A DNA stretch of 64,000 bases, from the NCBI GenBank assembly GCA_032027085.1, contig JAVSMS010000001.1:4131730-4195729 (forward strand). Reading direction: 5' to 3'. The DNA comes from Pseudorhodoplanes sp. GTDB taxonomy: Bacteria; Pseudomonadota; Alphaproteobacteria; Rhizobiales; Xanthobacteraceae. The notes beneath the pieces are model-generated. The model saw only the letters and a list, made by a program, of their open reading frames with translations. It did not search any database and had not been told where the DNA came from. Shown here piece after piece: positions 53,079 to 60,558 of the stretch (its first letter is position 1; each line of letters opens with the position of its first letter). The translations under genes were made by a program, and so were the position numbers.

Positions 53079-53435
53079 TCATTTCGACGTCTTCAGCGCA
53101 GCCTTATACTCATTCGGCTTGAAGCCGACCAGCAGGGTCTTGCCGAGATCCAGCACCGGCCGCCTGATCATCGAGGGTTGAGCCAGCATCAGCTTGATCG
53201 CCTTGGCAGCGGTGAGCCCTTCCTTGTCCTTGTCCGGCAATTTTCGAAAGGTCGTGCCGGCGCGGTTGAGCAGGGTTTCCCAGCCGACGTCTTTGCTCCA
53301 GCCTTCAAGGCGCTTCCTGTCGACGCCCTCTTTCTTGTAGTCGTGGAAAGTGTAATCGACGCCCGCCTTGTCGAGCCAGGCGAACGCCTTCTTCATGGTG
53401 TCGCAATTCTTGATGCCGTAGATGGTGATGGTCAT
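53079..53435 (-). CDS. ArsC/Spx-family reductase (YffB-like)
   Basis: 118 residues. GIKNCDTMKKAFAWLDKAGV places Cys11 at the thioredoxin-fold active site; HDYKKEGVDRKRLEGW and MIRRPVLDLGKTLLVGFKP complete the family pattern. YffB-type proteins are glutathione-dependent thiol reductases related to arsenate reductase. There are no ars genes nearby, so arsenic detoxification is not supported. Confidence 0.92.
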   Translation of the reverse strand: MTITIYGIKNCDTMKKAFAWLDKAGVDYTFHDYKKEGVDRKRLEGWSKDVGWETLLNRAGTTFRKLPDKDKEGLTAAKAIKLMLAQPSMIRRPVLDLGKTLLVGFKPNEYKAALKTSK

Positions 53436-53526
53436 TGTAGGTCCCTTCGCCCCGCAATCGATAAATTCACTTCCCTATCATGGCAACGATAGCCAGACCC
53501 AAGACCCGGCAGGAGACAGTCGAAGT

Positions 53527-53832
53527 TCACCCCGGCTGCACTTTGAGGAAATCCACAAACGCCCGCAGCGGCGCCGGCATGTGGCGGCGGCTGGCGTAAT
53601 ACAGAAACGGTCCGGGAAAACTCTGCCACCAGTCTTCCAGCACCGGCTCCAATTGCCCGCTGCGCATGGCCGGCGCGAGAAAATCCTCAAAGCTCGATAC
53701 CACGCCAAGGCCGGCAATCGCGGCTCCGAGCCGCAGTTCGACGCGCCAGCGCGATTTTTCGACCCTTGCGGTGTGCTCAATTATGACGCGCCGCGGAGAG
53801 GTGCCGCCACCGCGCCGAGCATTAGAAATCAC
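53527..53832 (-). pseudogene. C-terminal remnant of a LysR-type regulator
   Basis: The segment LGAAIAGLGVVSSFEDFLAP through QSFPGPFLYYASRRHMPAPL to AFVDFLKVQPG is the end of a LysR effector-binding domain. The upstream part of the frame (to 53832) has no LysR character and no DNA-binding domain exists nearby, so only about 70 codons remain. Confidence 0.75.
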
Positions 53833-54018
53833 TGCCCTTTTTGCTGGTAAAAGGCGCTTCTTTTCAATGATTTATCGAAAAATCAAAGGCTGATTGACGT
53901 TGTCAAATATCTGCTTAACTTGCGATCGACAGGCAGCCTCAGGAATGAGTTCGTTACAGCTAACGGAGAAATTCATTAGCGATTGAGCTCATAGGTCATT
54001 CACCGCCCCATTGTACTT

Positions 54019-54786
54019 ATGAGCGCTTCACGCAAATACTCACATTCCCGACCGCTGGGCCATCCTAACAGAGAGCCTGGCCAGAAACCTGCCAAGCCGG
54101 CTGATGCGGCGATATTGATTGCCTGGCGAAAGAGCCGGAGCGCCGGAGTCGAGGTGCTGATGGGGCGGCGGACCAGCCGGGCGGCGTTCCTGCCAAGCTT
54201 TTTCGTTTTTCCTGGGGGTCGCCTTGATCCACTTGACTACGCGGTGGGGATTGCAACTCCGCTGGAGCCGGCTCTCACCCGCAGCATGGGTGTGCGCGGG
54301 AACAGGAGAATGGCACAGGCTCTCGCCGTCGCCGCCGTTCGCGAGACTTTCGAGGAGACGGGACTGATCCTCGGCGCACATGGCGATGTTGGGGATCTTC
54401 CACAGACAGACTGGCAGCCCTGGAGGTCAAGAAGCTTGGCGCCCAGTTTGCAGCATCTTCACTATTTCGGACGTGCCATCACCTCGCCGGCGAGTCCAAT
54501 ACGCTTTAACGCCAGATTTTTCATTGTTCATGCTGACCGGCTGGAGGGGGAACTCGCAGGATCGGGAGAGCTCTCGGATCTCGCTTTCTACGCTGTCGAT
54601 GACGTGATGCAAAACAAACCTATCGTTGATGTTACGGAATTCATGCTCACGTCGTTGACCAATTTCGCCGACGAACCACAGCATTTCTACTCGGCTGCGC
54701 CGGTCTTCTCCTATCGAGGTCTTGCGCCCTTCATTCGTTATGAAGCGATCAGCGGCATCACTGCAACCGCGGACGTCACCGGCTAA
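54019..54786 (+). CDS. NUDIX hydrolase (NUDT19-like layout)
   Basis: 255 residues. FVFPGGRLDP supplies the first half of the Nudix box and AVAAVRETFEETGLILG the catalytic REtfEEtG half, separated by a long insertion as in NUDT19/acyl-CoA Nudix enzymes. It would cleave a nucleoside-diphosphate-linked or CoA substrate. It starts a two-gene unit with the alpha/beta hydrolase (15-bp gap), convergent with the molybdenum-hydroxylase operon, which suggests a CoA-thioester role in the same catabolism (inference). Confidence 0.87.
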   Translation: MSASRKYSHSRPLGHPNREPGQKPAKPADAAILIAWRKSRSAGVEVLMGRRTSRAAFLPSFFVFPGGRLDPLDYAVGIATPLEPALTRSMGVRGNRRMAQALAVAAVRETFEETGLILGAHGDVGDLPQTDWQPWRSRSLAPSLQHLHYFGRAITSPASPIRFNARFFIVHADRLEGELAGSGELSDLAFYAVDDVMQNKPIVDVTEFMLTSLTNFADEPQHFYSAAPVFSYRGLAPFIRYEAISGITATADVTG

Positions 54787-54801
54787 TCGAGGAGAACACA
54801 C

Positions 54802-55629
54802 TTGCAGGCGCAAGCGAGCAAAACCTATTTGTCGGTCGGCGACATGCGGCTCGAATACCGGCTGATCGGCGAAAAGCCGGCGCATTCGCCGACGATCGTC
54901 ATGTTACATGAAGGGCTGGGCTCTATTCGGACATGGGGCGAGTTTCCGAGATTGCTCTCCGAGGCGACCGGCGCGAGCGTGTTCGTTTATTCTCGGGACG
55001 GGTACGGTTCTTCCCCGCTGGCTCAGGAGAAGCTGCCGATCGATTACATCAGGCGGCATGCATCGGCGGTGCTCCCGCGCATATTGGACGAAATCGGGTT
55101 CTCGCGCGGGATATTGCTGGGACATAGCGACGGCGCCTCCATGGCAGCCGCATATGCCGGGACGGCCAACGATCCGCGCGTCCGCGGTCTGGTGCTGATG
55201 GCTCCCCATTTCTTTGTCGAAGAAGCAACTCTCGCCGAGATCCGCAATGCCCGGGTCGCCTACGAGAATCGCGACCTGCGGCAGAGGCTCTCTCGCTATC
55301 ATGAAGATGTTGATGCCGCATTCCTCAGATGGAACGATGTCTGGCTCGATCCTCAATTCCCCTCCTTTGATCTGTCGGCGGAACTGTCGAATATAAAGGT
55401 TCCGACATTGATCATTCGGGGCGATGACGACCGGTACGGCACGCATCAGCAGGTATGGGAGGCCGAGAAACTTCATCGCGGAACGTTGAAAACATTGCTG
55501 ATGCCCGATTGCGGTCATGTCCCGCACCGCGAGAAACCTGCACAGACGATTGAAGCGATCGCGACATTCTGCAAGCCGCTTCTGGCGACGGCAGACGAAA
55601 GCGCCGACGTCGCAACTCAATTGAGATAG
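54802..55629 (+). CDS. Alpha/beta-fold hydrolase
   Basis: 275 residues, starting at TTG preceded by GAGGAGAACACAC. HEGLGSIRTWGEFPRLL (oxyanion region), GHSDGASMAAAYAG (nucleophile Ser), RGDDDRYGTHQQ (acid) and MPDCGHVPHREKP (His) form the triad. The overall pattern is that of MhpC/PcaD-type hydrolases of aromatic catabolism. Substrate unknown; the coupled Nudix gene and the facing amidase suggest a catabolic role. Confidence 0.9.
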   Translation: MQAQASKTYLSVGDMRLEYRLIGEKPAHSPTIVMLHEGLGSIRTWGEFPRLLSEATGASVFVYSRDGYGSSPLAQEKLPIDYIRRHASAVLPRILDEIGFSRGILLGHSDGASMAAAYAGTANDPRVRGLVLMAPHFFVEEATLAEIRNARVAYENRDLRQRLSRYHEDVDAAFLRWNDVWLDPQFPSFDLSAELSNIKVPTLIIRGDDDRYGTHQQVWEAEKLHRGTLKTLLMPDCGHVPHREKPAQTIEAIATFCKPLLATADESADVATQLR

Positions 55630-55655
55630 CGGCGCGACCGGGGAGCGCCTGTCGA

Positions 55656-57008
55656 TCAATTCGCTTGATCGGATATCTCTTTCTCGATCGCTTCACCGAT
55701 GGTCAGCAAGCGATGATCATCATGGTCGAAACGGGCGAGCATGAATCCCACAGGCGCCTCTCCGGCGACGTGGCAGGGAATGCTCAGCGCGCAACCGTCG
55801 AGAAAATTGACGTAGGTCGGGTTGCGTAGCATGAGAAGATTGATCTTGTGATAGCGATCATCATCGGTGTCGAGGTCGGCAATTGCCGGTGCAACGATCG
55901 GGACCGTGGGCATGACCAAGGCGTCGAAACCCTGCACGCGTGACTGGATCGACCGAATGAGCGCGGCGCGCTTTTCGCACAGCCACAGATAGTCTGCCGC
56001 ACTGATCGTCTCACCGCGCGCAATCCGGACGGCGACCCGCGGGTCGTAGCGGTCCGTGTAGCGTTTCAACAGCTCCCGGTGCCAGGCGAAGGCCTCGGCG
56101 GCAGGAAAAGTCGCGATCCTGGCGGCGCTTTCAATCTCGACAAATTCGGTTACATCGATCTCGGTTATCTGCGCTCCGGCGCTTGCGAGCCGGCTCAGCG
56201 CCCGTTCGAATGTGTGCCCGACATGTGGGTCGACATCGTCCAGCGCCCGAGTCTTCGGAACCGCAAGACGCAATCCCTTTACAAGGACCTCCTCCGCCGG
56301 TTCGACGGCGCACCCGCTCAGCACGCCGTCGAGGATGCGGCAACATCGAACGCTCGCAGCCAACGGTCCGATCGAATCAAGCGACGACGACAGCGGCAAG
56401 GTGCCGGATGTCGGAATTCTGCGCGCGGTCGGTTTGAATCCGACAAGTCCGCAGAGCGCCGCCGGAATGCGGACTGATCCTCCGGTATCGGTGCCAATGG
56501 CGCTCAGCGCCATGCCGTCAGAAACGGAAACGGCTCCCCCGGACGAGGAGCCGCCGGGAATGCGACGCCCCTTGCGATCAAATGGATTGGCCGGGGTTCC
56601 GTAATGCGGGTTCAGACCAAGACCGGAAAAGGCAAACTCGGTCATATTCGTTCGCCCGACAATGACCGCGCCGGCCGCGCGCAAGCGCGCGACGACCACC
56701 GCGTCCCGATCGGCGGGCGCGGCGTCAGAGAGCACAACCGATCCGGCCGTCGTCGGCAGCCCGCGAACGTCAAACAGATCCTTGACTGAAACTGGAATTC
56801 CGCCGAGCGGCCCGGTCCATATGCCCGCTTTGCGGCGGCGGTCCACTGCATCCGCCTCGGCGCGTGCCGCCTCCGCAAGCAATTTTGTAAAGACAAGAGC
56901 TCCCTCGCCCTCAGACGAGGTCGCTTTCTCCAGACATTGATCAGTCAATGCTCGGCTTGAGAGCTTGCCGTCTTCGAGCGCCTGTAGGGTCGATTCAATC
57001 TTGCGCAT
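55656..57008 (-). CDS. Amidase signature family enzyme
   Basis: 450 residues. The Ser-cisSer-Lys triad is visible: Lys in VSVKDLFDVRG, cis-Ser and the glycine loop in IPGGSSSGGAVSV, nucleophile Ser in TDTGGSVRIPAALCG. It hydrolyses amides to acids and ammonia. The ATG at 57008 opens the conserved part; 57029 adds seven residues without a ribosome site. It is the last gene of the minus-strand catabolic unit, 78 bp after the cupin gene. Confidence 0.92.
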   Translation of the reverse strand: MRKIESTLQALEDGKLSSRALTDQCLEKATSSEGEGALVFTKLLAEAARAEADAVDRRRKAGIWTGPLGGIPVSVKDLFDVRGLPTTAGSVVLSDAAPADRDAVVVARLRAAGAVIVGRTNMTEFAFSGLGLNPHYGTPANPFDRKGRRIPGGSSSGGAVSVSDGMALSAIGTDTGGSVRIPAALCGLVGFKPTARRIPTSGTLPLSSSLDSIGPLAASVRCCRILDGVLSGCAVEPAEEVLVKGLRLAVPKTRALDDVDPHVGHTFERALSRLASAGAQITEIDVTEFVEIESAARIATFPAAEAFAWHRELLKRYTDRYDPRVAVRIARGETISAADYLWLCEKRAALIRSIQSRVQGFDALVMPTVPIVAPAIADLDTDDDRYHKINLLMLRNPTYVNFLDGCALSIPCHVAGEAPVGFMLARFDHDDHRLLTIGEAIEKEISDQAN

Positions 57009-57086
57009 CGTCCATCCGCCGCCGTTCATTCAGGAGATGGAGCTCAGCGCACCCGATTGCGGACCGACCGTTGGTCTCGAATACGC

Positions 57087-57461
57087 TCAGACATAATAAT
57101 GGATCTCGAACAACACGCACCCGCCGATCGATTTGAACGGGCCGTGATGAACACCCGGCGGACGGCAAGCGTAGGTGAACGGAAGAAAGCTTTCTCCGCC
57201 CTCCCCCTTCTCATCATTTCCAACAATGAGATCGCCAGACACCAGGAAGACTTCTTCCCAATAGTCGTGAACAAAGGGCTTGATCGTATATACACCGGGC
57301 GCAAAGCGAAGCAGACGGGATCGGTTTCCACTCTTGCCCTGCTCGTCAAGCGAGCCTGACAGGATTTTCTGCTGAATCCCCGAAGGATAGCCGGGCGGTG
57401 TCTCCCAACCCGATTCCATATCGACGGCCTTGAACTCGTCGTGCAACTTGGGATTTTTCAT
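57087..57461 (-). CDS. Cupin-domain protein
   Basis: 124 residues. FAPGVYTIKPFVHDYWEEVF and VSGDLIVGNDEKGEG followed by YACRPPGVHHGPFKS give the two cupin metal motifs, resembling ChrR/DUF4437-like cupins. It is located 19 bp after the GntR gene; likely a small isomerase, decarboxylase or sensor of the pathway intermediate. Confidence 0.83.
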   Translation of the reverse strand: MKNPKLHDEFKAVDMESGWETPPGYPSGIQQKILSGSLDEQGKSGNRSRLLRFAPGVYTIKPFVHDYWEEVFLVSGDLIVGNDEKGEGGESFLPFTYACRPPGVHHGPFKSIGGCVLFEIHYYV

Positions 57462-57480
57462 CGCGCCGACAGCCTCCTAC

Positions 57481-58179
57481 TCACACTTGCTGGGTAATGT
57501 TGCGCTGAAAAGCGTTGATATGTTCGCGCATGGCGTGCTCCGCCGCTTCCGGCTTTCGGCTCCGGAGCGCTTCGACAATCGAGCGATGCTGCGTCAGTAC
57601 GCGCCGGTGATGATCCGGGTCACGGAGCGATATGAACCAGAAACGCAATGAGCGTTCGTGAAGGTTGCGCAAGGTATCGGCCAGGACCTTGTTTCTTGCA
57701 GCTCGGGCCAAGGTGTCATGAAATTCGCGATCCAGCAGCATTAACCGTTCAACGTCGCGCGTTTCGGTCGCTTCTTCCGACTCGTCCAGGATTTCCTGCA
57801 GACGCTGCAATTCGGCATCATCGGCTCGCTCCGCCGCGAGCCGCGCGCAATAACCCTCGGTCACCGTGCGCACGCCGACAATTTCCATCGCCTCGTCGAT
57901 ACTGACCGGGCGAACCATGATGCCCTTGCGGGGCAGGATCGAAACGAGATCGTCCATCATCAGCCGGTGAATCGCCTGATGGATCGGAGTCCGTCCGATC
58001 TTCAGTTCGGTGGATACCGACGCCTCACTCAGCACCTCGCCAGGACGATAGTGGCAGGTAATGATTCGGTGCTTGATTTCATTATAGGCCTTGTCGAGGA
58101 GCGAGCCCCCGCGCCGCCCGCCAGCCGCCTTGCGATCGGGGGCGGTACCGCTCCGCTTTGATACCGACCGCTTTTTCAT
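57481..58179 (-). CDS. GntR-family transcriptional regulator (FCD domain)
   Basis: 232 residues. A basic N-terminal tail, then the winged HTH (LSEASVSTELKIGRTPIHQA, IHRLMMDDLVSILPRKGIMV) and a FadR-type FCD ligand domain with metal-binding His in LLDREFHDTLARAARN and HRSIVEALRSRKPEAAEHAM. FCD regulators respond to carboxylic acids and usually repress neighbouring catabolic genes. It is embedded in the unit it probably controls, 9 bp after DUF2848. Confidence 0.93.
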   Translation of the reverse strand: MKKRSVSKRSGTAPDRKAAGGRRGGSLLDKAYNEIKHRIITCHYRPGEVLSEASVSTELKIGRTPIHQAIHRLMMDDLVSILPRKGIMVRPVSIDEAMEIVGVRTVTEGYCARLAAERADDAELQRLQEILDESEEATETRDVERLMLLDREFHDTLARAARNKVLADTLRNLHERSLRFWFISLRDPDHHRRVLTQHRSIVEALRSRKPEAAEHAMREHINAFQRNITQQV

Positions 58180-58188
58180 ATGCTCTCC

Positions 58189-58947
58189 CTAGCCAACGAT
58201 CGGCAGCGCAACAATTTCATATGAATGCGAGATTTTACGCCCCAGGACAGGGTCAGATAGCTCAAATGAGAACCCGCTTGAAGGCCGAATACCACCGATC
58301 GCGGCCAATGTTCCACAGAACATCGCCGACCCGTCAGTCAGTTTGCCATCCGCCTGATACCCGGCAACGATATCGGCAGGCGCAAGCATGGCGGTTACGG
58401 ACCCTTCCTGATAGATGCGCCACTCACCATTCTCCTTTATCCAGGAGCGCAACTGAAGCGAATCCCAGTGTCCGATGACATCCTCAAAGTCCCAGAGATC
58501 GGGAGCTAGTGGTTTCTCGCAAAGCTGCTTCGATACCGTGATATTGTAGGTTTCAACCTTGCGGTCGGTATGATCCGAACCGGCACCCAGCCACATTCGA
58601 TCGCCATCGCGAATCAGCACAAACTCCACCTCGCCGCTCGAACTGTCGCCGACGACCTCAATTTGCCCGGCAGTCGTCAACAGCGATCTGGAAACCCGAT
58701 AATAGATGGGAGTCGAGGACGGGCGAGCCACCCCAAGCGCCTCAAGCTCGGCAATGTGCTTTTCACGTGCGACGGGATCGCGTCCGGTCCAGCCGGCAAT
58801 AATCGCCGAATTCAGCACAATCGGCCGGTTCTCAACGTTGTTGCGGCCATGGACGCGAAACGTCAAAGGCCGCTCAGCAGTCTTCTCCTGGAAATCAACT
58901 TGCATAGTGTCGCCGACGGGTCGCTCCAGTTCGATCTTCAACGCCAT
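58189..58947 (-). CDS. DUF2848 family protein
   Basis: 252 residues: YRVSRSLLTTAGQIEVVGDS, FVLIRDGDRMWLGAGSDHTD, VSKQLCEKPLAPDLWDFEDV and GHWDSLQLRSWIKENGEWRI match DUF2848, whose members resemble fumarylacetoacetate-hydrolase-like folds (AraD-like dehydratase relatives). It is a probable catabolic lyase or hydrolase. Gene order with an amidase, GntR regulator and cupin supports a degradation pathway. Confidence 0.83.
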   Translation of the reverse strand: MALKIELERPVGDTMQVDFQEKTAERPLTFRVHGRNNVENRPIVLNSAIIAGWTGRDPVAREKHIAELEALGVARPSSTPIYYRVSRSLLTTAGQIEVVGDSSSGEVEFVLIRDGDRMWLGAGSDHTDRKVETYNITVSKQLCEKPLAPDLWDFEDVIGHWDSLQLRSWIKENGEWRIYQEGSVTAMLAPADIVAGYQADGKLTDGSAMFCGTLAAIGGIRPSSGFSFELSDPVLGRKISHSYEIVALPIVG

Positions 58948-59245
58948 TCCGTGTCCCTAGTCCGCAGCTTTCCGGATTTGCCTTGCGCGTCTGCTGAAGA
59001 TCCCAATTCAGCTTGGGACGGCCCATCCAACGTGAGGCGTCCATAAATCCTCCTCGGGACAATGGACGCAGCCCGAACGACATCATGAGGCGGCCTTGAT
59101 GTCAAGGTGATATTTCACAACAATTTAGGAAAAGCGAGGCTGCGTTTACCGCTTAGGACCTCACCTGCGCGCAATATCTCGCTCATCCGGGCATCCGGCT
59201 CACCAGCCCTGACGCACGGCGACCGGCGCCGCAATCAAACGCGCC
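58948..59245. other. Intergenic region inside the catabolic unit
   Basis: 298 bp between the molybdenum-hydroxylase genes and DUF2848, with no credible gene. GTGATATTTCAC-like sequence at 59107-59118 shares GTGATATTTC with 63581-63590, the divergent promoter region, so it may hold a second regulated promoter for the downstream genes. Confidence 0.4.
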
Positions 59246-59740
59246 TCACCCAGCGCGCTTCTTCGCCGTCTCCAGCACGGCATCCACCATGCCGGCGTAG
59301 CCAGTGCAGCGACAGATGTGACCGCTCAACATTTCACGCACGTCCTGCTCCGACGGCGACTTGTTCTTCTCCAGATACGACTCTGCGGAAACCAGGATAC
59401 CGGGCGTGCAATAGCCGCACTGTAATCCATGATGGCGACGAAACGCCTGCTGCAGGTCATTCAGCGATCCATCCTGGCTCGTGAGGCTGCGAACCGTGGT
59501 CACCTTCCGACCTATCGCCTGGACGGCAAATACCAGACAGCTTCTGGCCAATTTGCCGTCAAGAAGCACGGTGCAGGCTCCGCATACGCCTTGCTCGCAT
59601 CCGACGTGCACTTCCGGGCGCCCCAGCTCTTGTCGCAGGAAATCACTGAGGAGCATTCGCGGTTCGGCAAAGCCGCGCACTTGTTCTCCGTCCAACGTGA
59701 AGGTGACTGCGTGTCGTTCGCCTTCTTTCAGTTCGAGCAT
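59246..59740 (-). CDS. Molybdenum hydroxylase small (2Fe-2S) subunit
   Basis: 164 residues. The plant-ferredoxin-type cluster is held by Cys48, 53, 56 and 68 (VGCEQGVCGACTVLLDGK), and the second cluster by Cys108, 111, 143 and 145 (QCGYCTPG, HICRCTGYAG). This is the CoxS/XDH small-subunit pattern. It passes electrons between molybdenum and FAD. Start overlaps the FAD subunit by 13 bp. Confidence 0.95.
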   Translation of the reverse strand: MLELKEGERHAVTFTLDGEQVRGFAEPRMLLSDFLRQELGRPEVHVGCEQGVCGACTVLLDGKLARSCLVFAVQAIGRKVTTVRSLTSQDGSLNDLQQAFRRHHGLQCGYCTPGILVSAESYLEKNKSPSEQDVREMLSGHICRCTGYAGMVDAVLETAKKRAG

Positions 59741-60555
59741 TGTGCAGCCTCCTCAATCACTTTGCGTCCAAGCCGCCGCACCAGATCCCGGCGATAGGCA
59801 GCGGTCGCATGCTGGTCGTCGGAGCCTCCCAAATCCCAGGCAAAGTCATTCAGTGCGTCGTCCATTTCTGCCGTCTGCAATTTTGGCCAGTCGCGTATCG
59901 TCGGCTTGTCCGCGACTCCTCCGATTCCAAGCCTTACCGATTCTCCCGACACAATCGCAGCGGCGGCGCAGATGGCAAAATCTCCATGCCTCTGGGTCAT
60001 TTCCGTGAATGCATATCCGGTCCGCGGCTTTCGCTTCGGAAAGCGGACCGCGACCACCAGCTCATCGAAATTGCGAGCTGTCGTGAGCATCCCGCTCTGG
60101 AACTCAGATGCCGGCAACACGCGTTTTGTGCGCGTCGATTGCAGCACCACGCTGCCGCCCAGCGTCGCAAGGCAAAGCGGCAATTCGGAACTCGGATCCG
60201 AGTGAGCGATGCTTCCGCAGACGGTGCCACGGCTGCGCGTCTGCAGATGGCCAATATGAACCATGGCTGCGGTCAGCAGCGGCACCGTGTCTGCCAGCTT
60301 CGGCCAGGCCATGAGCTCGGCTTGCGTGGTGGCGGCCCCGATTTCAATCGAATCGCCGTCTTCGCGAATATAAGCGAGCGCTTCGAGACGCGAGATATCG
60401 ACCAGCGCTTTCGCTTCGATCAAGCGAAAGTTCATCATCGGAACGAGAGACAATCCGCCGGCGATGACGCGGGCGTTGTCGCGATATCGTTCCAACGCCT
60501 GCAATGCCTCATCGAGATTGGCCGGGCTTACATAGGTGAATGGACGCGGTTTCAT
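59728..60555 (-). CDS. Molybdenum hydroxylase FAD subunit
   Basis: 275 residues, the CoxM-type layout: N-terminal FAD domain with IAGGLSLVPMMNFRL and RSRGTVCGSIAHSDPSSELP, then the CO_deh_flav_C-like part from about 170 (GYAFTEMTQRHGDFAICAAA). It transfers electrons from the Fe-S subunit to the final acceptor. It starts 3 bp after the large-subunit stop. Confidence 0.93.
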   Translation of the reverse strand: MKPRPFTYVSPANLDEALQALERYRDNARVIAGGLSLVPMMNFRLIEAKALVDISRLEALAYIREDGDSIEIGAATTQAELMAWPKLADTVPLLTAAMVHIGHLQTRSRGTVCGSIAHSDPSSELPLCLATLGGSVVLQSTRTKRVLPASEFQSGMLTTARNFDELVVAVRFPKRKPRTGYAFTEMTQRHGDFAICAAAAIVSGESVRLGIGGVADKPTIRDWPKLQTAEMDDALNDFAWDLGGSDDQHATAAYRRDLVRRLGRKVIEEAAQCSN

Positions 60556-60558
60556 GTA

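Noticed and set aside
53079-53435. Arsenate reductase
   Set aside because: Fits the YffB branch and there are no arsenic-resistance genes nearby.
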